A stretch of 38,626 bases of DNA from Desulfomonilaceae bacterium (lineage in GTDB: Bacteria > Desulfobacterota > Desulfomonilia > Desulfomonilales > Desulfomonilaceae). Where the stretch lies: NCBI GenBank assembly GCA_041662605.1, contig JBAZSD010000033.1, positions 1 to 38,626 on the forward strand, read 5' to 3'. Position numbers and translations under genes: made by a program. Below are positions 1 through 7,957 of this stretch, in pieces. Position 1 is the first letter of the stretch. Each line of letters opens with the position of its first letter. The notes beneath the pieces were generated by a model. That model did no database searches, was not told where the DNA came from, and saw only the letters and a list, made by a program, of their open reading frames with translations.

Positions 1-26
1 TAAAAGACCTTGTGACATAATTAATT

Positions 27-104
27 AACCTCGTTGGTGATGGTTTCTCTGTGATAAAAGAATACTATCATCTTGATTTATCAAGAACAACGAGGTTTTT
101 TACT
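27..104 (+). terminator. Long-loop hairpin followed by a T-run, upstream of gmk
   Basis: AACCTCGTTG (27-36) and CAACGAGGTT (88-97) are a perfect 10-bp inverted repeat, and the 3' arm runs straight into a T-rich tract. The 51-nt loop holds a second hairpin, TCTTGA (71-76) with TCAAGA (81-86). The layout fits an intrinsic terminator for a gene ending left of the window, or a short structured RNA. The unusually long structured loop is why an RNA role remains open. Confidence 0.5.
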
Positions 105-223
105 TTTTTTCGCGAAGGATCATGGAATACCTCTAGGAAAAAGACCATGAAATGAATTATACACTCACCCAACATTTTCCATTTAGGGGACAACGTTTTT
201 TACTGGAGGAGGAGGAAGTTGTC

Positions 224-799
224 TTGATCAAACCAGTGCTTTTCGTTCTTTCAGCTCCATCAGGGTCGGGAAAGTCGACCCTGATAAATCGGGTCCGATC
301 CATTGTGCCTGATCTGTTTTATTCAGTTTCATGCACTACACGAGCCCCAAGACCTGGCGAAGTTGATTCCGTAGATTATTTTTTTCTAGACCCACGTGAC
401 TTTGAGGAAATGATAAGAAACGGTGGTTTTCTAGAATGGAAGGAAGTTCATGGCTCTAGGTATGGAACGCCGTCCCAGCCTATACTGGACGCGCTCGCAA
501 AAGGTCGGAGGTGCGTTATGGACATAGATGTGCAAGGCGCTGCGGATGTGTTTGAAAGAATCAAGGAATCGGTGGGTGTGTTTATAATGCCACCTGGTCT
601 GGACGTTCTTGAAAAGCGTCTCAGGCGGCGCGGATCTGATTCGGAAGACTCCATTAAAACTAGGTTAAAAAATGCTCAGGAAGAGCTAAAATCCGCAGGA
701 TTGTTTCCTTACAAGATTGTAAATGATGATTTGGAACGAGCCACTCTTGAATTAGTCTCCATAATTCTTAAAGAATCCGGGAATTCTAACGAGAGATAG
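224..799 (+). CDS. gmk: Guanylate kinase
   Basis: Guanylate kinase phosphorylates GMP to GDP with ATP in the cytoplasm, an essential step in guanine nucleotide supply. The P-loop GSGKST sits near residue 17 and is followed by the GMP-binding region (SCTTRAPRPGE, then VDYFF). From this start the protein is 191 residues, close to the usual family size. I chose TTG at 224 because GGAGGAGGAGG (205-215) lies just upstream. A longer frame opens at 152, but it would translate that ribosome-binding site as a run of four glutamates and put 24 atypical residues before the P-loop. The gene's stop codon directly abuts the stop of the convergent protease gene. No rpoZ follows, although rpoZ is a common gmk neighbour. 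Confidence 0.95.
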   Translation: MIKPVLFVLSAPSGSGKSTLINRVRSIVPDLFYSVSCTTRAPRPGEVDSVDYFFLDPRDFEEMIRNGGFLEWKEVHGSRYGTPSQPILDALAKGRRCVMDIDVQGAADVFERIKESVGVFIMPPGLDVLEKRLRRRGSDSEDSIKTRLKNAQEELKSAGLFPYKIVNDDLERATLELVSIILKESGNSNER

Positions 800-1948
800 T
801 CATTCCGGTGGCGTACCCATCACAACATCGATTTTCCGGGATACGTTTTCCCTCACAACAACCATTCGGACAGTGTCGCCTGGCTTGGTGTTGGAGATGA
901 TCAACGATAGGTGTTTTGCATCATGGATAATCTTTCCATCAGCGCTCAAAAGAAAATCTCCTTTGCGAATACCCGCCAGAAACGCCGGAGTAGCCCCTAG
1001 AGCATCATCTACAACAACACCGTATGGAGAAGTAAGTCCTAACGCTTCAGCTCTTCTTTCATCGAGGTCTTCAACATACAACCCTAGCCATCCCCTCGCG
1101 TCCTTAGAATGGCTCTTTTTTTGTTCAAGCAGTTCGATTATGTAATTTGATGGTATGGAGAACCCGATGCCTTTACCCGATGCTATTATGGCTGTATTTA
1201 CCCCTATGACCTCCCCTACCATATTGAACAATGGACCGCCTGAATTTCCCGGATTGATCGAGGCGTCGGTCTGTATAAAGTTGTCATCGGGTCCCAGCCC
1301 CAGAAATCTGCCCTTACCGCTGACAATGCCTACCGTCACTGTCCTGCCCAGACCAAAGGGATTGCCAACAGCTAGAACCCATTCACCAACTTCAATTCGC
1401 GAAGAATCGCCGATCCTGGCCTTTTCAACCTGAACCCCGGCGTCAACTTTGATTAAAGCCAGATCCACCCTGGGATGTGTCGCTACAACCCTCGCTGGGA
1501 GGACTTTACCAGTGGACATTGTAACTGATATCTTTTCCGCGGAAGCTACTACGTGCGCGTTGGTCACAATATGGCCTTTATTATCACAAAAAAAACCACT
1601 ACCCAGGCTATCACTGATAGCCGCATCGCTGGTACCATCGACCCCCTTGAAATCAGAATTTCTATTCTTGATCGGCTCAAGTCCATCAAACAGGCGTTTA
1701 GGGTTTTCGCTTCGTTCAACCGTGATAGATACAACAGAAGGCCCAAGCTTCTTTATAAGATCTACCAGGTCAGGACATCCATTCTGGACGCTTGTTTGTC
1801 CTGTAGAATTCTGGGCCGAGCAGCAAGATGCGGAGACAAGGCAGAAAACAAGAATGGTGGAGGAAATAGCTACCATGTCGAATAACCGAGCCAGAATACT
1901 CCCGCCCAAAGTCAGCCGCTTAAATGATGTCTCTGGTGGAACAGTCAT
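800..1948 (-). CDS. HtrA/DegP-family serine protease with one PDZ domain
   Basis: An S1C-family envelope protease or chaperone that degrades or refolds damaged exported proteins. Numbered from the ATG, the catalytic triad is His132 (in TNAHVV), Asp162 (in DLALIK) and Ser236 (in NPGNSGGP). A single PDZ domain follows at about residues 285-380. The N-terminus has a long hydrophobic stretch (about 26-45), so it is either exported or membrane-anchored. A Cys-Cys pair near residue 42 is a poor lipobox match. A TTG three bases upstream (1951) is an alternative start, and the only ribosome-binding-site candidate, GAGGAG (1965-1970), is rather distant. One PDZ makes it DegS- or HtrA-like rather than the two-PDZ DegP/DegQ form. 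It lies downstream of speB with about 90 bp between them. Confidence 0.88.
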   Translation of the reverse strand: MTVPPETSFKRLTLGGSILARLFDMVAISSTILVFCLVSASCCSAQNSTGQTSVQNGCPDLVDLIKKLGPSVVSITVERSENPKRLFDGLEPIKNRNSDFKGVDGTSDAAISDSLGSGFFCDNKGHIVTNAHVVASAEKISVTMSTGKVLPARVVATHPRVDLALIKVDAGVQVEKARIGDSSRIEVGEWVLAVGNPFGLGRTVTVGIVSGKGRFLGLGPDDNFIQTDASINPGNSGGPLFNMVGEVIGVNTAIIASGKGIGFSIPSNYIIELLEQKKSHSKDARGWLGLYVEDLDERRAEALGLTSPYGVVVDDALGATPAFLAGIRKGDFLLSADGKIIHDAKHLSLIISNTKPGDTVRMVVVRENVSRKIDVVMGTPPE

Positions 1949-2043
1949 CAACTGAAAGACAGCGCTCCTCGTGCATAATCAGGAAAAAATCTATCGCTGA
2001 ACCCTACAGGCCGACTCTTATCACAATTTTTCCAGAAAATTAA

Positions 2044-2883
2044 CTAACTAACGAGTAATAATGATCTGATTATTTTAGCCGCGGTGATGGAACTCAATTC
2101 CGATTTGTCAATTTCGGGCATCAATTCAACAACGTCCACACCGATTAGATCAATATTGACAAGAAATGCCAGAAAACGCTCCATGAGGCTGTAATGCCAT
2201 CCCCCAGCTTCGGGGTTTCCAACACCTGGAAAGCAGGATGGATCCAGAATATCCAGGTCAAGAGTCAGATATACAGGCCTCCCTCCGATTCCGGCAAGGA
2301 GCGTCTTCTCGTGACCAGGACGGAAGCTTCGCAGAGCCCCGTGATTTCTGATCCACGCGAACTCTTCGCGAGTCCCTGACCTTATTCCTAGCTGTATAAG
2401 GTTTTCGTGGCCGACAATTTCCACTACACGTCTCACGACGGTCGAGTGGTTAATCCGGGCGCCCTCATAAGAATCCCTGAGATCAGAGTGAGCGTCAAGA
2501 TGTAAAACGAGAAATTCGTCGTGACGTTTTTTCAGCGCTTCAATTATGGGCAGCGTAACTGTATGTTCCCCTCCTATGCAGAGAGGAATACCCCCAAGTT
2601 GAAGGATTTCAGATACTCTGGTTCGGATCTCTGTCAACTTTTCCGACATGGACAAGCCTTTCAACTCAAGGTCACCCAAATCACAGAAAGGATAATCCGA
2701 CAGATCTCGATCCAGATATGGACAGTAAGACTCAATGGAATCCGAAGACAATCGGATCATTTCAGGAGCCTGATCAGAACCACTTCGATATGTTGAAGTG
2801 ATGTCCAGAGGCACTCCAAGTATCGCAGGTCTGCCTCTAATTACTTCCCGGGAATGGCAATTGAGAAAAGTTAACTCCGCCAT
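2044..2883 (-). CDS. speB: Agmatinase (ureohydrolase family)
   Basis: Hydrolyses agmatine to putrescine and urea with a binuclear manganese centre. The ligand motifs of the arginase/agmatinase fold are all present: GGEHT (His107), DAHSD (Asp130, His132, Asp134) and TLDLDILDP (Asp209, Asp211). The length of 279 residues is slightly short for agmatinase. The gene begins 19 bp after speE and completes the pdaD-speE-speB cluster, which supports agmatinase over arginase, formiminoglutamase or guanidinobutyrase. The usual substrate-loop segment GTGTPEPGG reads GVGNPEAGG here, a small departure that could affect specificity. Confidence 0.85.
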   Translation of the reverse strand: MAELTFLNCHSREVIRGRPAILGVPLDITSTYRSGSDQAPEMIRLSSDSIESYCPYLDRDLSDYPFCDLGDLELKGLSMSEKLTEIRTRVSEILQLGGIPLCIGGEHTVTLPIIEALKKRHDEFLVLHLDAHSDLRDSYEGARINHSTVVRRVVEIVGHENLIQLGIRSGTREEFAWIRNHGALRSFRPGHEKTLLAGIGGRPVYLTLDLDILDPSCFPGVGNPEAGGWHYSLMERFLAFLVNIDLIGVDVVELMPEIDKSELSSITAAKIIRSLLLVS

Positions 2884-2902
2884 GTTATGAACATCTCGTT
2901 TT

Positions 2903-3760
2903 TCAGCGACCTATCAGCTCTCGCACAAAGTTGGGTAAAACAAAGGCTGCCTCGTGAATTCGCCTGCTGTAAAAATTTAGAGCTTTCAATTCCTCGTCAG
3001 ATAGTCCGGCGCATGGCCTGGACAAATCCATAGGCTCGGCGGAGCACATTGTGAACGACCATAGAGCGCCCGGATAACTTGGAATGACGCAGAGGTACGG
3101 GATGGCGGAATCGATCCCAAAAACTGATCCCAGGTTCTTCACAGTGTCAGCAAAGATTGTCGACATGAACAGAGGGCTTTCTGTTTGAAACGCCGCTACC
3201 CCACCTTCTTTTAGAGCTTTCTTGACGGACCGATAAAAGTCGAGTTCATACAAAGCCTTGCCAGGGCCTACCGGGTCGGTCGAATCAACAAGAATGACAT
3301 CAAATTCTTCCTGGAACGTCTTCACATACGCCGCTCCGTCCAGACAGACTACCTTGACTCTGGAATCAGACAGACCGCTCGAAATCTCAGGGAAGAATTT
3401 CTTGCATGTGGAAACAACTTCGGCGTCTATCTCGCACAACGTTATTGATTTCAGAGTTGGATATTTTACCAACTCCGTGATTGCGCCGCCGTCTCCACCG
3501 CCTATAACCAATGCTGTCTCCGGATGAGAGATCATTGACATGGACGGATGGGTAAGCATTTCGTGATAGACAAAAGCGTCCTTGTCGGTGACCATGAAGC
3601 AACCATCGAGAGAAAGGACTCGCCCCATGACCGGCGTTTGATAAACCTCTATTTTCTGAAATTCGCTTTTCGTTTCAAACAGCTTTTTCGAAAAACGGAC
3701 AGAAAAAGCGGTATTATTCTCATAAGCCTCAGTAAACCATTCTTTTTCGTTCAGGGACAT
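2903..3760 (-). CDS. speE: Spermidine synthase (polyamine aminopropyltransferase)
   Basis: Transfers the aminopropyl group of decarboxylated S-adenosylmethionine to putrescine, giving spermidine. The Rossmann-like domain carries GGGDGG at 87-92, an acidic ribose-binding residue in LCEID near 110, and the active-site segment VDSTDPVGP (Asp159, Asp162). YHEML near 66 is also typical. At 285 residues it has the standard length. Its ATG overlaps the end of pdaD by 10 bp, which implies co-transcription and probably translational coupling. Pairing with an arginine decarboxylase leaves aminopropylation of agmatine, as in Thermus, as a conceivable alternative, but the adjacent agmatinase makes putrescine the simpler substrate. 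Confidence 0.93.
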   Translation of the reverse strand: MSLNEKEWFTEAYENNTAFSVRFSKKLFETKSEFQKIEVYQTPVMGRVLSLDGCFMVTDKDAFVYHEMLTHPSMSMISHPETALVIGGGDGGAITELVKYPTLKSITLCEIDAEVVSTCKKFFPEISSGLSDSRVKVVCLDGAAYVKTFQEEFDVILVDSTDPVGPGKALYELDFYRSVKKALKEGGVAAFQTESPLFMSTIFADTVKNLGSVFGIDSAIPYLCVIPSYPGALWSFTMCSAEPMDLSRPCAGLSDEELKALNFYSRRIHEAAFVLPNFVRELIGR

Positions 3761-4221
3761 AACACCACCGCCGCAAATACCGCGCCTACTCTAGTCACTT
3801 TGAGCGAAGTGGAAATGCTCTTTATTTCTCGAATTTTTCTCTTACGAATGACTTCCATACCTTCTTTTACCATTTTTCTCGCAATAGCTTCGCAACTTTC
3901 CGAGTCACCATCATGGGAAAATTCCATTATCAGTCCAGCCTCAAGCGGATCTTCGGGGATCCCTACCGCTACCGCGGCTGAAATTACGATGTCCTGAAAG
4001 TCCGAGGATCTGTCACCGTAGGCCAAGGGGACAAAAGATCCCTTTTGCAAAGGTATCCTTTGGATCTCTTTTACTCCTGGGGGCAAGATACTGCTCATTT
4101 TTATTAAATTGGTATCTCCTACTCCAGCGTCCAACAGCGCAGCGTCAAAGGCGTTCAACTCCCTGGAGGCTTCACCGCTTCCTGCAGTAAGGAAAAACGA
4201 CGTCGGCATAGCGCCAAACAT
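3751..4221 (-). CDS. pdaD: Pyruvoyl-dependent arginine decarboxylase
   Basis: Converts arginine to agmatine using a covalently bound pyruvoyl group instead of pyridoxal phosphate. The proenzyme cleaves itself at the Ser43-Ser44 bond in KMSSILPPG, and Ser44 becomes the pyruvoyl group on the alpha chain. The fold's first-strand motif FFLTAGSGE is at 9-17. I chose ATG 4221 (156 residues) because GGGAGA (4229-4234) lies 7 bases upstream. A GTG at 4254 would add 11 residues without a ribosome-binding site. The family is best known from archaea (Methanocaldococcus) and is also found in some bacteria. It is the first gene of the polyamine cluster and its 3' end overlaps speE. Confidence 0.92.
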   Translation of the reverse strand: MFGAMPTSFFLTAGSGEASRELNAFDAALLDAGVGDTNLIKMSSILPPGVKEIQRIPLQKGSFVPLAYGDRSSDFQDIVISAAVAVGIPEDPLEAGLIMEFSHDGDSESCEAIARKMVKEGMEVIRKRKIREIKSISTSLKVTRVGAVFAAVVLCP

Positions 4222-4311
4222 TATATTTTCTCCCAAATCCAAAAATAATCGCACAACATAAAATATTAGCGGTGATAACGCAACATCAAAAAAAGCATGG
4301 GTTAACGGAGA

Positions 4312-5616
4312 TTATGGAAGGTCTTTATCTTTTTCAAGTTCGCTAGAAGCGCCTGGGACGCCGCATTCTCGCAATATTTCCTCTTTTGTCTTGTCTAGTT
4401 CCTCTCTTATGGCTTCTCTTGCCCCGTGCAGGAACATTTCATTTTTGGACAACCTCGCCTCAATTACCTGAACTTTCGGCATAAGAAAGAACGCCCCATA
4501 TAGAATCACCCCTATTAACGCAACCAAATTGAAAATCTGAAATATCCAAATTCCAACTATACTCCATCCGGTTTTGCTTTCCTGTTCCCTTGATTGAGTG
4601 GTCTTCTGGGATGATGTCCCCGCAGCTTCAATTTTTTGCGGCTCCAGTGCTGAGGAGGTTGATCCGGGAGTTTTGGCCGCGGCCTTAAGATCCTGCTCCT
4701 GAACCGCGGATGATTTGGATGACACTGGGCTTGTTCCAGTTTCACCAACCGAAGTCTTTATTGGGATTTTTATAGTTTCACGAACCTTGTCACCCTGATA
4801 AATTTTTACCTGTATCTGTTTTCCGTTTAGGTTCGAAAGTCGCGCGAGGTCAGGATCAGGTATCAGCACAACAAAGACCCCGGAATCCGCGGTGACTTTG
4901 AATTTATCCCATATTTCCCTGGGGACCTTGGTCTGTTCAGGTTTTCTGACAATTTGAGAATAAAGAAGATCTTTCTCAGGAATCTCTACACCTAGAGTCT
5001 GATCTAGACCGGACCTGTTGTCGATGTTAATTATCTCACCTTTCTTGATGTTATTATCGTTGAAGGTTATGGAGGTCTTGTCTATATTGATGGAGATGTC
5101 CCGTCCTGATCCCATTTTCACAGCGTTATCCGACTCTGATGGACCCTCCTGAGGAACCAGTAGCTGCTGATCAACATACATCGAAAAGAGGTCGGAAAAG
5201 TTTTTGCCAGAGAAAAGGTTTCGAGCGCTTTTATCGACCAGCTTGAGTCCTATGGATCTGGTTACCGCTTCTTCAAATTTCAGTTTATTGGGATCATATG
5301 TTGGACCAGCAAACGGGACAGGCTTTGTCGGACGATTATCCGAGGCTATCCATTCGATGTTTACCAGATTGATATTTCTTATGAGGGCCGGACTTTTTCT
5401 ATTGAGTATGAGCGCAAATGATTTGAACTTTTCGTGAGGATCAACCTTCATTATAAGAACTTCTTTTTTCCCCATTTCCACTGAGACTTTTGGGGTAAAT
5501 CCTCCCTTTGAATCCTTGATTCCGTATGTCGTGGCGAAGCTCAGCTCTGGAATAAACGCGAAGCACGCGCCAAACGATATTATAATTGCCAAATATCTTA
5601 TTATTTTAAAGCACAT
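4312..5616 (-). CDS. Unknown exported protein with C-terminal membrane anchor
   Basis: I do not recognise a family. The 434 residues show a signal peptide (about 1-28), a long extracytoplasmic region rich in beta-type sequence (about 30-290), a Ser/Thr/Gln-rich low-complexity linker (about 290-350), one transmembrane helix (about 352-379), and a charged tail (381-434) with coiled-coil character. The expected topology is a periplasmic domain on a stalk with a short cytoplasmic tail. ATG 5616 has a good ribosome-binding site (GAGGAA). It is transcribed in the same direction as pdaD but 90 bp away, and nothing links it to polyamine synthesis. It diverges from the aminotransferase gene. Confidence 0.8.
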   Translation of the reverse strand: MCFKIIRYLAIIISFGACFAFIPELSFATTYGIKDSKGGFTPKVSVEMGKKEVLIMKVDPHEKFKSFALILNRKSPALIRNINLVNIEWIASDNRPTKPVPFAGPTYDPNKLKFEEAVTRSIGLKLVDKSARNLFSGKNFSDLFSMYVDQQLLVPQEGPSESDNAVKMGSGRDISINIDKTSITFNDNNIKKGEIINIDNRSGLDQTLGVEIPEKDLLYSQIVRKPEQTKVPREIWDKFKVTADSGVFVVLIPDPDLARLSNLNGKQIQVKIYQGDKVRETIKIPIKTSVGETGTSPVSSKSSAVQEQDLKAAAKTPGSTSSALEPQKIEAAGTSSQKTTQSREQESKTGWSIVGIWIFQIFNLVALIGVILYGAFFLMPKVQVIEARLSKNEMFLHGAREAIREELDKTKEEILRECGVPGASSELEKDKDLP

Positions 5617-5733
5617 ATCATATTTTCCTCAAGCTTTTATTTCGTTTGGCGCGTCGCTAATTCGACAAAAATAGAAGCTTTTCTAGTGGTTGGCGATTTT
5701 ATCAGGCGACATAAAGAAAATCAATGAATAAGT

Positions 5734-5763
5734 TTGAACCTGCGACGCATATTCTTTTATAAT
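5734..5763 (+). promoter_or_regulatory. Sigma70-type promoter for the aminotransferase-rsmE unit
   Basis: TTGAAC (5734-5739) and a perfect TATAAT (5758-5763) are separated by 18 bases. Transcription would begin near 5770, about 50 bases before the ATG at 5821. This also argues against any protein start upstream of 5821. Confidence 0.6.
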
Positions 5764-5820
5764 AAGGTTTTTGCGTACGATGCACTACATGCGCCGACTA
5801 CTCCTAAGAGGTTTTTCCCG

Positions 5821-6987
5821 ATGAAACCGCCATTTGAGTTTGTTTCCAAAAAATCTGCAGATATAAACCCTTTTCTGGTGATGGATGTTCTGGAAAAAGC
5901 GATGGAAATGTCCAAGCACGGAGAGGATGTTATTCACTTGGAGGTTGGGGAACCGGATTTCGATACTCCGTCCAATATTTTGAAGGCTGGCATCGAGGCG
6001 CTGAAAAAAGGAAGAACTCATTACACTTCCAGTGTTGGAATCCCAGAACTCCGATGGGCGGTATCCAGTTATCATAAGCGGCTTTACGATGTGGATGTCG
6101 ACCCGGATAACGTTATTGTAACTTCAGGGTCTTCTCCGGCGATATTTTTGACACTCGCTTCCATTCTGGACCCTGGTGATGAAATCATTCTTTCAGACCC
6201 TCATTACGCGTGCTATCCCAATTTCGTAAATTTTCTTGGGGCGGTCCCCATATTTGTCCACATACACGCTGAAGACGGATTTGAACTAGACCCTGACTCG
6301 GTGAAAAGCGCAGTGACAAAACGAACCAAGGCAATCTTGATCAACTCGCCTTCAAACCCTACCGGAACCCTGATAAAACCGGATAACATGAAAGAACTGG
6401 CCAACGTGGGCGTTCCGATCATATCCGACGAAATTTACCATGGGCTTGTTTATGAAGGTCAAGAGCATTCCATACTGGAATTTACCGACAATGCGTTCGT
6501 GGTGAACGGCTTTTCCAAACTTTTCGCCATGACGGGTTGGCGTCTCGGATACGCCGTCAGTCCCCCACAATGTGTTCGCCCAATACAGAAAATGAGCCAG
6601 AATTTTTTTATTAGCGCGGCTGATTTTGTTCAGTACGCGGGAGTAGAAGCGCTCACCAGCTCTTCCGATCAAACGTTGGAAATGAAACGAACCTTCAATG
6701 AACGCCGAATTGCCATGCTCAAAGGATTACGCGAGATCGGGTTTGAAATAAAGCACGATCCGGTGGGCGCATTCTACATCTTGTGTGATGCTCGCAAGTT
6801 CTGTTCTAATTCTTACGAGTTTGCCTTTGATATACTTCGTGAAGCTCATGTGGGGGTTGCGCCGGGAATAGATTTCGGAGCCAATGCCGAAGGATTTTTA
6901 CGGTTTTCGTATACTAATTCCATGGAAAACATACTTGAGGGGCTCAATCGAATTCATGATTATTTTCAAAGGCGGTTCAGATTTTGA
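5821..6987 (+). CDS. Class I/II PLP-dependent aminotransferase
   Basis: A fold-type I aminotransferase of the aspartate aminotransferase superfamily, 388 residues. Visible landmarks are VGEPDFDTP near the N-terminus, SNPTG near 179, the PLP-contacting Asp203 in SDEIY, the Schiff-base Lys233 in SKLFAMTGWRLGY, and a C-terminal FLRFSY that supplies the carboxylate-binding Arg. These features do not settle the substrate; aspartate, alanine and aromatic acceptors are all possible. I chose ATG 5821 because AAGAGG lies 9 bases upstream and a promoter with a perfect -10 box ends at 5763, which rules out a longer N-terminus. rsmE follows 40 bp downstream on the same strand, so the two are probably co-transcribed. 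Confidence 0.9.
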   Translation: MKPPFEFVSKKSADINPFLVMDVLEKAMEMSKHGEDVIHLEVGEPDFDTPSNILKAGIEALKKGRTHYTSSVGIPELRWAVSSYHKRLYDVDVDPDNVIVTSGSSPAIFLTLASILDPGDEIILSDPHYACYPNFVNFLGAVPIFVHIHAEDGFELDPDSVKSAVTKRTKAILINSPSNPTGTLIKPDNMKELANVGVPIISDEIYHGLVYEGQEHSILEFTDNAFVVNGFSKLFAMTGWRLGYAVSPPQCVRPIQKMSQNFFISAADFVQYAGVEALTSSSDQTLEMKRTFNERRIAMLKGLREIGFEIKHDPVGAFYILCDARKFCSNSYEFAFDILREAHVGVAPGIDFGANAEGFLRFSYTNSMENILEGLNRIHDYFQRRFRF

Positions 6988-7027
6988 TCTCAAACATTTT
7001 GCGAACTGATAGCTCAAAGGGCATTTA

Positions 7028-7792
7028 ATGAGTTCCAGATCACGTGAACGAAAAATCTTCATAACTCGTCATGAACTTTTTCCGGACACGATCAGGTTTT
7101 CACCAGACAACATTCATTACCTGCAAAATGTTCTCCGCCTCAAGACTGGGAATACCGTAACGGTTCTGGATGGTTTTCGCAGTTACAACGTAATCCTGGA
7201 GCGAAGCGCTGAAGGGAAACTGATTGGCGCTATCGTGGACTCTTGCGGAGAAGGGCCAAGTCTTCCAGTAAGAGTCGAGTTGGCGTTTGGGTGCGTTAGG
7301 CCAGGGCCGACAGAGGAGATTTTAAGACATTGCACGGAACTAGGAGTTGAATCGTTTTTCCCTCTATTATTAGAACGTTCTAGCCGACGCCCACAGTCGA
7401 CGAGGACCCGATGGCTCAAAATCGCTTCTTCGGCTTGCGCTCAATCAGGACGAACGAAAATGCCTGAAATTAATGAACCGACGGGGCTTACGCAGTTTCT
7501 GGGAAAAGTTAAGCCGGATTCGTGTTTGATCTGTCTGGTCAACAAGCTTGAAGCGGCGCCTCTCGGCATGGTCCTGGATACTTTTGCCCCTAAGAGCGCC
7601 ATTATACTGGTAGGGCCGGAGGGAGGGATCACTGACGAGGAAGAATCCCTGCTCACTGGAGTTGGCAGTTCGTTTGCGTCCTTGGGTCCTTTCATCCTCA
7701 GAACTGAGACAGCAGCGATACTCGGAGCAGGTTCGGTCATGAGTTGGGCATTTTTTAGAACAAATCCCTCAGGACCAATCGCTGGGGAATGA
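7028..7792 (+). CDS. rsmE: 16S rRNA m3U1498 methyltransferase
   Basis: RsmE methylates N3 of U1498 in 16S rRNA using S-adenosylmethionine. It belongs to the SPOUT fold, and the knot motifs are clear: LVGPEGGITDEE (VGPEGG at 195-200) and LGPFILRTETA (224-229). A PUA-like N-terminal domain covers about residues 10-75. The region before the catalytic knot reads RPGPTEEILRHCTELGV, where the common form is K-x-R-x-E-W-x-x-x-K-x-T-E-L-G-V, so part of the RNA-contact loop is atypical although TELGV is kept. At 254 residues the length is normal. An AAGGG ribosome-binding site precedes the ATG. Confidence 0.92.
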   Translation: MSSRSRERKIFITRHELFPDTIRFSPDNIHYLQNVLRLKTGNTVTVLDGFRSYNVILERSAEGKLIGAIVDSCGEGPSLPVRVELAFGCVRPGPTEEILRHCTELGVESFFPLLLERSSRRPQSTRTRWLKIASSACAQSGRTKMPEINEPTGLTQFLGKVKPDSCLICLVNKLEAAPLGMVLDTFAPKSAIILVGPEGGITDEEESLLTGVGSSFASLGPFILRTETAAILGAGSVMSWAFFRTNPSGPIAGE

Positions 7793-7834
7793 GAAGAAGC
7801 CTCCAAAATGACACATTCGGTTTTTCTCAATTCG

Positions 7835-7863
7835 TTGACCGCTGTCAATCTGCATGCTATTTT
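7835..7863 (+). promoter_or_regulatory. Probable promoter of the TPR gene
   Basis: TTGACC (7835-7840) is followed after 17 bases by TATTTT (7858-7863), with an extended -10 TG at 7855-7856. Between it and the ATG at 7958 lies a small inverted repeat, ATTAAC (7889-7894) with GTTAAT (7901-7906), which could be an operator or leader hairpin. Confidence 0.45.
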
Positions 7864-7957
7864 TACAAAAAGAGAATATTATAGAATTATTAACGGGTCT
7901 GTTAATGATTCGATCGAGTGAATTCTAAGGCCCACGAATTTTCTGTCGAGGTAGTGG

